Positions 1 through 5,030 of a stretch of 7,938 nucleotides of DNA are shown here, one piece after another (position 1 is the first letter of the stretch; each line of letters starts with the position of its first letter). The translations under genes were made by a program, and so were the position numbers. This DNA is from Acidobacteriota bacterium (GTDB lineage Bacteria > Acidobacteriota > Blastocatellia > Pyrinomonadales > Pyrinomonadaceae), in contig QHXE01000474.1 in NCBI GenBank assembly GCA_003222835.1, positions 1-7,938 on the forward strand, written 5' to 3'. The notes beneath the pieces were generated by a model, which saw nothing but the letters and a program-made list of their open reading frames with translations, was not told where the DNA came from and ran no database searches.

Positions 1-124
1 ACCCCGAATTCGTGACGTAGTAATCGCTGGGCGATGGTGTGGGCTGACTCTGAGCATAACCGACCGTAGTCGCCGAAAGCACTGAGATAAAGAGTGCTAG
101 TATCGTACGTTTAGTCTTGAACAT
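1..124 (-). CDS. Secreted protein of unknown function, N-terminal part only (runs off the left edge)
   Basis: The minus strand has an ATG at 124..122 preceded by a perfect AGGAGG (134..129) with 4 nt spacing. The reading frame stays open to the window edge (41 codons visible). The product starts with a typical Sec signal peptide: basic N-end MFKTKR, a hydrophobic core (about residues 7-19), then a likely cleavage after VGYA before QSQ. The mature protein begins with a Pro/Ser-rich stretch and then SDYYVTNSG. It lies 8 bp downstream of the anti-sigma stop, and its ribosome binding site overlaps that stop codon, so it is the third gene of the sigma/anti-sigma operon. The mature domain lies outside the window, so its function cannot be assigned. 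An outer-membrane or periplasmic protein controlled by, or sensing for, the sigma factor is a reasonable inference only. Confidence 0.8.
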   Translation of the reverse strand, partial: MFKTKRTILALFISVLSATTVGYAQSQPTPSPSDYYVTNSG

Positions 125-128
125 GATG

Positions 129-134
129 CCTCCT
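129..134 (-). promoter_or_regulatory. Shine-Dalgarno site of the partial secreted-protein gene
   Basis: The minus strand reads AGGAGG, 4 nt before the ATG at 124. It overlaps the TAG stop (135..133) of the anti-sigma gene. This fixes the start of a gene too truncated to be noticed by length and suggests coupled translation. Confidence 0.75.
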
Positions 135-957
135 AATTTCGGTCATTCGCTTCTTTGTATTCATTGCGATTGATCGCTTTCGATCCTCGCGACGCCCGGG
201 CTGCTAACCAAATGATCTTTATGTTGGGATCGGCCGTTTGGATCTCAATGCGCGTGACATCCGATGCGGATGTGCTCCCGGATAGCGCTGATGCAGAGCC
301 GCCGGACTGAATGGTGCGCTCAAGAGTGGCGCCTCGGACAATCGTAGACGATCGCATCGCTTGCTCGATCCGGCCGCCGTTGGTTCGAGTTTTATCCGGT
401 TTTCTTTGCGCCTGTAATTCCCTGCTGGTCCTTCGCGAATTTATTTCCGTTACCGCCTCGTGGGACCGCGTTTTCTGCCCAACGATGCCGCGAACCGACT
501 CTCGCGGCAATGCCGGCGATGACGATGGCGACTTTGTTTCTGGTCCCAATGTCAGTTGACCGTTTACCTGCGATATGGAGCCCGGGCCTTGCGGCGCTTC
601 GGGCTGGAGGCGCTTAACCTGTTGAAAGACGAACCCGCACACAGTGAGGGCTAGACCGAATGACGCCGCGTAAATCCATCGCCGACCGAAGAGCGGTGGC
701 CTCGATAGCATGCGGTCGGGTGTGATTTCCGCGAGCACCGCGCTCCTGATTCGGGCATAGAACTCCGCGTCGAATTCCTGGCGCGCCCAGCCTTCAGCAA
801 GTAAGCTGCCGCTCTCCGCGAATTCCTCCGCGAGTCCGCGGCATCCCTCACAAGTTGCGAAATGCTCAGCAGCTTCGCGCTCCCACCCGCCTACGAGATC
901 GCCCGCGACATAAAGCGGAATCATCCGGCCCATGCGTCTGCAACTCAGGCTTCTCAT
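133..957 (-). CDS. Membrane-anchored zinc-finger anti-sigma factor
   Basis: The predicted product has 274 residues. The N-terminus carries a ZAS/zf-HC2 anti-sigma zinc finger: Cys6 followed by H32-x3-C36-x2-C39. One transmembrane helix lies at about 94-112 (WIYAASFGLALTVCGFVF), so the finger is cytoplasmic and residues after about 115 are periplasmic. The periplasmic part is mostly a low-complexity Ser/Thr/Arg/Gly-rich linker, then a patch RIEIQTADPNIKIIWL at about 236-251 that looks beta-strand-like. The family binds and sequesters the partner ECF sigma factor at the membrane. I chose ATG 957 because it overlaps the sigma stop as ATGA and has AGAGGA 8 nt upstream. A longer form from TTG at 993 would overlap the sigma gene by 40 bp and lacks such support. 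Sensing through the C-terminal patch is inference. Confidence 0.9.
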   Translation of the reverse strand: MRSLSCRRMGRMIPLYVAGDLVGGWEREAAEHFATCEGCRGLAEEFAESGSLLAEGWARQEFDAEFYARIRSAVLAEITPDRMLSRPPLFGRRWIYAASFGLALTVCGFVFQQVKRLQPEAPQGPGSISQVNGQLTLGPETKSPSSSPALPRESVRGIVGQKTRSHEAVTEINSRRTSRELQAQRKPDKTRTNGGRIEQAMRSSTIVRGATLERTIQSGGSASALSGSTSASDVTRIEIQTADPNIKIIWLAARASRGSKAINRNEYKEANDRN

Positions 958-1607
958 CGTGACGTTCCTCTCTTCCGCGAAAGTTTTTCGCAATATGTTC
1001 TTATCTTGACGCGCGCGGAGCTTACCTGCGAGCGTACGGTGACCGGGCGCGAGCCCAGGGCGCGCGCAACCTCTTCCGTTGAGAAACCCTCCAGATCGCG
1101 CAACACCAACGCCGCTCGTTCCTTAGCAGGCAGCGATTGAAGAGCACGTCGCACGAGCGCAAGTTGCTGCATGTGCAGCGCAACGGCTTCCGGGTCGTCA
1201 CTACCAGCAATCTCAGCAGGCGCAACTTCCCTGGCAAAATCGATCTCACCGACCCGCGACGATCCGGCTAACCGTCTCTTCCGCGCGAAGTCATGACACA
1301 CATTAATCGTGATGCGGTAGAGCCAACCACGAAAGTCCTCTCCCGCTCGGAAGCGCGCGAGGTATTTAAATACTCGGAGGTAGACTTCCTGAGCCGCGTC
1401 GCGCGCGTCGTCACGATTTCCGAGCATCCGCCAGGCAATCGATACGACGCGCTGCTCCGTCGCTAACATGATTTGTTCAAAGGCGAGCGAGTCTCCCGCG
1501 CGGGCGCGCCCAACCAGCGCTGAAAAGTAGTCCGCGGGTTGTTCTTCGCGGGCCGCCGGCATCTCGGAAGCGTCCGTTAGAAAGATGTGGGCCATTTCAG
1601 CAACCAT
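954..1607 (-). CDS. ECF-family RNA polymerase sigma factor (sigma-70 family, RpoE-like)
   Basis: The product is 217 residues, a usual ECF length, with only sigma regions 2 and 4. Region 2 (about 42-112) contains the DDARDAAQEVYLRVF core-binding helix and the FRGWLYRITINVCHDFARKRR segment that contacts the -10 element. Region 4 (about 158-206) has SLPAKERAALVLRDLEGFS, then the helix-turn-helix TEEVARALGSRPVTVRSQVSSAR for the -35 element. It would direct RNA polymerase to a stress or envelope regulon. The start is ATG 1607 with GGAGGAG upstream (13 nt, slightly long spacing). ATG 1595 is an alternative, and a TTG at 1634 would place the ribosome binding site inside the gene. The stop overlaps the anti-sigma start (ATGA), which is typical of co-expressed sigma/anti-sigma pairs. 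Autoregulation is common in the family, but I could not define an ECF promoter with confidence. Confidence 0.93.
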   Translation of the reverse strand: MVAEMAHIFLTDASEMPAAREEQPADYFSALVGRARAGDSLAFEQIMLATEQRVVSIAWRMLGNRDDARDAAQEVYLRVFKYLARFRAGEDFRGWLYRITINVCHDFARKRRLAGSSRVGEIDFAREVAPAEIAGSDDPEAVALHMQQLALVRRALQSLPAKERAALVLRDLEGFSTEEVARALGSRPVTVRSQVSSARVKIRTYCEKLSRKRGTSR

Positions 1608-1952
1608 GGTCTCAGCACGACTCCTCCATATCAACTACTCTATGACCGGGAAAATCGTTGAAAACTCATTTCATAATTCACAGAATCGCGGTAGTCTTGA
1701 CCCCGGCGCGCCTTCGCCATTTGGCCATTCTCATAGAAATATGCTTATTACACGCTGCTCAGATCGATTCGATGCATCAATGCTCTGTAAGAATTCCGAT
1801 GGAGTTTAGAACACAACACTGGGGTTGTTCTTATCAGTGTCTCAATCGGAACACCAGCGGGATTCACGAATTGAGCCCACTCAGAAACATAGGAGCACCA
1901 ACGAAGGATTCTGTAGTTTATTATGGAGCCACCAATCGACGGAGGAGACTTA
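1608..1952. other. Divergent intergenic region between the sigma operon and the acylase
   Basis: This 345-bp region lies between the sigma gene (minus) and the acylase (plus), and both genes must be expressed from promoters within it. It contains the Shine-Dalgarno sites of both genes and an AGAACA-N12-TGTTCT inverted repeat at 1808-1831. Reading frames crossing it (for example 1658-2074 plus) have no recognisable protein features. I saw no sigma-70 or ECF promoter strong enough to call. Confidence 0.6.
1941..1947 (+). promoter_or_regulatory. Shine-Dalgarno site deciding the acylase start
   Basis: GGAGGAG lies 5 nt before ATG 1953. It selects the start that puts the signal peptide at the very N-terminus, rather than the in-frame ATG at 1923, which would add ten non-signal residues. 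Confidence 0.8.
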
Positions 1953-3116
1953 ATGAAGAAGATTGTTCTCGCTTTCGCTTTCGCTTTCGCATTAAGCCCA
2001 CTTGCTTCACAAGCGCAGAACCAGGAACTTCAACGCTGGGAGCAGGAGGCCCGCAATGTCACGATCACGCGTGACGATTGGGGCATCGCGCATGTCTATG
2101 GCAAGACTGACGCCAACGCCGTGTTCGGCATGATCTACGCGCAAGCCGAAGACGATTTCAATCGCGTCGAGACGAACTATATCAACTCGATCGGGCGTAT
2201 GGCGGAAGCCGAAGGCGAGTCTGCGTTGTGGCGCGATCTGCGCATGAAGATTTTCATCGATCCCGCCGCAATGAAGGACCAGTACGAGACGAGCCCCGCA
2301 TGGCTGAAGTCGTTGATGAACGCGTGGGCCGACGGATTGAACTTCTTCCTCGCCAAACATCCCGAGGTGAGGCCGCGAGTCATCAAGCATTTCGAGCCAT
2401 GGATGGCTTTGACCTTCAGCGAAGGCAGCATCGGTGGAGACATCGAAACGATTAATGTGAACCAGTTGCAGGCGTTCTATGGCAATGCTCCCGCTGCGGT
2501 CGCGTCGAACGATAGTGGCACGGGCGTCCCGCCCGTGAACCACGCGCAAGATGCACGTGCCACAGATGAAACCGCCGTGGAATCGGAACCGGGCGGATCG
2601 AACGGTGTGGCTATCGCGCCTGCGAATACGGCCGGGCATTATGCGTTGCTGCTGATCAATCCGCATACGTCCTTCTATTTTAGATCGGAACTAGAGATGA
2701 CGAGCGACGAAGGATTGAATGCTTATGGGGCCGTGACGTGGGGTCAGTTTTTCATCTATCAGGGATTCAACGAGCATTGCGGTTGGATGCACACGTCCAG
2801 CGCCGTCGACGCGATCGATGAGTACCTTGAAATCGTGGTGAAGAAGGGCGACCAGTTCTTCTACAAATATGGTCTATCGCACGCCGCACGGTCCGATCAT
2901 TCGTTCCGAGAATGGCAAATGGGTAAGCATCAGTCTGATGCAGGAACCCTTGAAGGCGCTGACGCAGTCGTACACGCGCACCAAGGCGAAGGACTACCGA
3001 GAGTTCAAGCAGACACTGGAGTTGCACACGAATTCATCGAACAACACAATCTTCGCGGATGCCGATGGCGACATCGCCTATTTCCACGGCAACTTTATAC
3101 CGCGGCGCGATCCTAA
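1953..3116 (+). CDS. N-terminal fragment of the broken acylase (signal peptide, alpha chain, nucleophile)
   Basis: The fragment starts at ATG 1953 after GGAGGAG. Residues 1-22 form a signal peptide (MKK, then a hydrophobic core with an AFAFAFA run, cleavage near SQAQ). The alpha chain follows with the family block VTITRDDWGIAHVYGKTDANAVFGMIYAQAEDDF at about 36-69 (shown here in part: TRDDWGIAHVYG, AQAEDDF). A spacer carries the foreign-looking GTGVPPVNHAQDARAT. The motif GGSN follows, with Ser216 (codon 2598-2600) as the predicted autoproteolytic nucleophile and new N-terminus of the beta chain. Beta-chain sequence continues through NPHTSFYFRSE, WGQFFIYQGFNEHCGWMHT and VDAIDEYLEIVV to FFYKY. 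After about 2870 the frame is wrong, and some 80 unrelated residues precede the stop. The active-site Ser is retained, but most of the beta chain is lost in this frame. Confidence 0.75.
   Translation: MKKIVLAFAFAFALSPLASQAQNQELQRWEQEARNVTITRDDWGIAHVYGKTDANAVFGMIYAQAEDDFNRVETNYINSIGRMAEAEGESALWRDLRMKIFIDPAAMKDQYETSPAWLKSLMNAWADGLNFFLAKHPEVRPRVIKHFEPWMALTFSEGSIGGDIETINVNQLQAFYGNAPAAVASNDSGTGVPPVNHAQDARATDETAVESEPGGSNGVAIAPANTAGHYALLLINPHTSFYFRSELEMTSDEGLNAYGAVTWGQFFIYQGFNEHCGWMHTSSAVDAIDEYLEIVVKKGDQFFYKYGLSHAARSDHSFREWQMGKHQSDAGTLEGADAVVHAHQGEGLPRVQADTGVAHEFIEQHNLRGCRWRHRLFPRQLYTAARS
1971..1988 (+). repeat. In-frame hexamer tandem repeat in the acylase signal peptide (3 x GCTTTC)
   Basis: Three perfect copies of GCTTTC encode Ala-Phe repeats in the hydrophobic core of the signal peptide. 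Copy-number change would lengthen or shorten the core by two residues without changing frame. Confidence 0.8.
2515..2563 (+). repeat. REP-like palindromic element inserted in frame in the acylase spacer
   Basis: The outer ends are a perfect 8-bp inverted repeat: GTGGCACG (2515-2522) and CGTGCCAC (2556-2563). Inside is a 7-bp hairpin, CACGGGC (2519-2525) and GCCCGTG (2531-2537), with a 5-nt loop. In the acylase frame the element encodes GTGVPPVNHAQDARAT, and on the other strand VVHGRDARAT. This peptide signature is one I recall from dispersed palindromic repeats in Acidobacteria, Verrucomicrobia and Planctomycetes genomes. It falls in the spacer between the alpha and beta chains just before the nucleophile Ser, a segment that is removed on maturation and so tolerates insertions. 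Only one copy lies in this window, so its dispersed nature rests on prior knowledge. Confidence 0.75.
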
Positions 3117-4098
3117 ATTCGATTGGACCAAACCGGTGGATGGAAGCGACCCGGCAACCGATTGGCAAGGTCTATTGTCAGTTGACGATTCACCGAAGTT
3201 GCTGAATCCCGCCAGCGGCTGGCTTTACAACAGCAATAACTCGCCGTGGTCCGCGGCTGGAGCGAGCAGTCCGAAAAAATCCGATTACCCGCCCTATGTC
3301 GATAACGGAGTCGAGTCGGCGCGCGGCCTCCATGCGATCAGAGTTTTGCAAGACAAGAAGGATTTCACCCTTGACTCGCTCATCACGGCCGCCTACGACA
3401 GTTATCTGACGTGGTTTGAGAAGCCAATTCCCGCGTTGGTTAAGGCATGGGACCAGATGCCTGCCACTGATCCGCTTAGAGCGAAACTGTCCGATCAGAT
3501 CGCGTTGCTGCGCTCTTGGGATCTGCGTTGGTCGATGACCTCTGTTCCAACCTCGCTCGCCGTCTTCTGGGCTGAGGACATTCAACGCAGCTTGGGCGTC
3601 GACGCGAGAAGCGCCGGCACGTCGCTCCCGGACTATGTCAGCAGCAAAGTTCCAGCCGGGCGACTGCTAACATCGCTCTCGAGAGCATCTGACAAACTCA
3701 CAACTGACTTCGGCACGTGGAAGACGCCGTGGGGCAACATCAATCGCTTCCAACGCCTCACTGACGACATCGTCCATCCATTCAACGACGCTGGGCCGAG
3801 CATTCCGGTCGGCTTCACTTCGGCAATATGGGGCTCTCTGGCGTCGTTTGCCGCGCGTCCCTACAAGGGCTCAAAGAAGATTTACGGCACGAGCGGCAAC
3901 AGCTTCGTCGCCGTCGTTGAGTTTGGCAAGACCGTGCGCGCCAAAGCCGTGACCGCCGGGGGAGAGAGCGGCAATCCGGCGTCGCCGCACTTCAACGATC
4001 AGGCGAAACGATACAGCACAGGCGATCTCAGAGAGGTTTATTTTTACCGGACACAACTGAAAGGTCACACCGAACGCGAATATCATCCGGGAAGTTAG
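2869..4098 (+). CDS. C-terminal fragment of the broken acylase (remaining beta chain)
   Basis: The open frame runs from ATG 2869 for 409 residues and begins directly with family sequence VYRTPHGPII. It continues with RTKAKDYREF, HTNSSNNTIFADADGDIAYF (about 53-72; the family's oxyanion Asn is expected in or near this block), FDWTKPVDGSDP, LLNPASGWLYNSNN and DFTLDSLITAAYDSY. It ends with GGESGNPASPHFNDQA and HTEREYHPGS, so the C-terminus is intact. No ribosome binding site lies before ATG 2869, and the upstream fragment stops 248 bp further in, so independent translation is unlikely. Uninterrupted coding similarity suggests the break is recent or is a sequence error; an old pseudogene would have collected more lesions. 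Confidence 0.75.
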   Translation: MVYRTPHGPIIRSENGKWVSISLMQEPLKALTQSYTRTKAKDYREFKQTLELHTNSSNNTIFADADGDIAYFHGNFIPRRDPKFDWTKPVDGSDPATDWQGLLSVDDSPKLLNPASGWLYNSNNSPWSAAGASSPKKSDYPPYVDNGVESARGLHAIRVLQDKKDFTLDSLITAAYDSYLTWFEKPIPALVKAWDQMPATDPLRAKLSDQIALLRSWDLRWSMTSVPTSLAVFWAEDIQRSLGVDARSAGTSLPDYVSSKVPAGRLLTSLSRASDKLTTDFGTWKTPWGNINRFQRLTDDIVHPFNDAGPSIPVGFTSAIWGSLASFAARPYKGSKKIYGTSGNSFVAVVEFGKTVRAKAVTAGGESGNPASPHFNDQAKRYSTGDLREVYFYRTQLKGHTEREYHPGS

Positions 4099-4123
4099 AG
4101 CTAAGAGCCAAGAGCTTTACGCT

Positions 4124-4151
4124 CCCTTTGCCCTTTGCCCTTTGCCCTTTG
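4124..4151 (+). repeat. Heptamer tandem repeat, 4 x CCCTTTG
   Basis: Four perfect copies of CCCTTTG lie in the 67-bp gap between the acylase and the exonuclease, ending 14 bp before the chosen exonuclease start. AGAGCT also occurs twice just upstream (4097-4102, 4111-4116). The heptamer unit resembles the short tandemly repeated repetitive sequences known from cyanobacterial genomes. It occupies the place where a ribosome binding site would be expected. Confidence 0.85.
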
Positions 4152-4165
4152 CGCTTCGCAAACCA

Positions 4166-4996
4166 ATGATCGTTCACCTCATCGACGGCACCTACGAACT
4201 CTTTCGTCACTTCTACGGCATTCGACGATTTAAGAAAACCGATCCGCCGTTCGGCGCCGTTGCAGGCGTCCTCAACATGATCGCGAAAATGATCGAGGAT
4301 GGCGCCACTCACATCGGCGTCGCGACCGATCACGTCATCGAATCTTTCCGCAATGATCTATGGCCTGGGTACAAAACCGGCGCGGGAATCGAGCCCGCAC
4401 TGCGCGCGCAATTTCATCCCCTCGAAGACGCGCTGGCGGCGATGGGCGTGGTTGTGTGGCCGATGATCGAGTTCGAGGCCGACGACGCTCTCGCGGCCGC
4501 GGCGCATCTCTCAGCGCTCGATGAGCGCGTGGAAAAGGTTTGCATTTGGACGCCGGACAAGGACCTCGCTCAATGCGTAGTTGGTGATCGCGTCGTGCAA
4601 ATCGATCGGCGAAAGAATGAGATTCGCGATGCGGAAGGCGTGCGCGCAAAATTCGGCGTGGCGCCTGAATTTATCCCGGACTATCTGGCGTTGGTTGGAG
4701 ACGCCGCTGACGGATATCCCGGCATTAAAGGATTGGGACCAAAGACAGCAGCGTCACTCATTGGCCGTTTCGGCCCTATCGAGGACTTCCCTACCGAAAT
4801 ACTCGACAGCCAGCGCGAACTAGCATTACTTTTCAAGGACCTCGCAACGCTGCGCACGGATCTTCCTCTGTTCAAGGGAATTGATGAGATTCGCTGGACA
4901 GGCCCGGCGTCCTCTTTCGCCGCGGTAATGGAGAAGATCGGCGAAGTTCGGTTGGCAACTCGCATTACGAAGTTAGCAAATCAGGCCACGTCCTGA
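4166..4996 (+). CDS. Standalone 5'-3' exonuclease / flap endonuclease (DNA polymerase I N-terminal type)
   Basis: This 276-residue protein matches the 5'-nuclease domain of DNA polymerase I and lacks any polymerase part. The metal-binding acidic residues appear in the family order: D7 (LIDGTYELF), D55 (VATDHVIESFR, followed by Y69-K70), E104-D106-D107 (FEADDALA), D131 and D133 (WTPDKDLAQ), and D179 and D182 (VGDAADGYPG). The helix-hairpin-helix IKGLGPKTAASLI follows at about 187-199 for DNA binding. Such enzymes remove 5' flaps or RNA primers and act in repair. ATG 4166 is chosen because MIVHLIDGTYELF aligns with the usual N-terminus. The in-frame TTG at 4142 lies inside the heptamer repeat and would add eight repeat-encoded residues. 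No Shine-Dalgarno site is visible. The gene follows the acylase by 67 bp and may be co-transcribed with it. Confidence 0.9.
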   Translation: MIVHLIDGTYELFRHFYGIRRFKKTDPPFGAVAGVLNMIAKMIEDGATHIGVATDHVIESFRNDLWPGYKTGAGIEPALRAQFHPLEDALAAMGVVVWPMIEFEADDALAAAAHLSALDERVEKVCIWTPDKDLAQCVVGDRVVQIDRRKNEIRDAEGVRAKFGVAPEFIPDYLALVGDAADGYPGIKGLGPKTAASLIGRFGPIEDFPTEILDSQRELALLFKDLATLRTDLPLFKGIDEIRWTGPASSFAAVMEKIGEVRLATRITKLANQATS

Positions 4997-5001
4997 ACTC
5001 T

Positions 5002-5030
5002 GATCTTTTGATCTCCGATCTCCGATCTAG
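5002..5030 (+). repeat. GATCTCC-type short tandem repeat at the convergent gene junction
   Basis: GATC recurs at 5002, 5010, 5017 and 5024. The units GATCTCC (5010-5016) and GATCTCC (5017-5023) are identical, flanked by GATCTTTT and GATCTAG variants. The last unit contains the TAG stop of the minus-strand gene. It fills nearly all of the 30-bp convergent gap. No hairpin with a U-tract is present, so this is not an obvious terminator. Confidence 0.7.

Larger units (their letters stand above)
1953..4098 (+). pseudogene. Penicillin acylase family (Ntn hydrolase) precursor, disrupted by a frame change near 2869
   Basis: Two overlapping plus-strand frames together encode one penicillin-acylase-type precursor of about 715 codons. 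The family is secreted, self-cleaves into alpha and beta chains, and hydrolyses amide bonds of substrates such as beta-lactam side chains or acyl-homoserine lactones. The exact substrate cannot be read from the sequence. Family similarity runs in frame 3 through DQFFYKY (to about 2870) and resumes at once in frame 1 as VYRTPHGPIIR (from about 2872). In relatives as I recall them, some 25-35 residues separate these motifs. The simplest reading is a deletion of 3n+2 bases that removed this segment and broke the frame. The nucleophile is in the first piece, and the rest of the beta chain, including the TNSSNNTIFAD segment, is in the second, so neither piece should be active alone. An assembly or read error is the alternative. 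Confidence 0.8.

Noticed and set aside
958..993. Longer anti-sigma start at TTG 993
   Set aside because: It would add 12 residues before the usual zinc-finger N-terminus and deepen the overlap, whereas ATG 957 has a ribosome binding site and the classic ATGA junction.
1658..2074. Plus-strand frame of 138 codons before the acylase
   Set aside because: It overlaps the acylase signal peptide in another frame, starts without a ribosome binding site and shows no protein-like composition.
2007..2666. Long minus-strand open frame (219 codons) opposite the acylase
   Set aside because: It is a shadow of the acylase coding frame, contains the antisense translation of the palindrome (HGRDARAT), and has no family features or ribosome binding site.
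2869..3116. Programmed frameshift or a natural alpha/beta gene split
   Set aside because: There is no slippery heptamer or stimulating structure, the break lies well inside the beta chain after the nucleophile, and a segment appears to be missing.
4124..4151. CRISPR-like or phase-variation array
   Set aside because: The units are contiguous heptamers without spacers, so not CRISPR. Phase variation is not shown, since the array lies outside the preferred reading frame and promoter elements are unknown.
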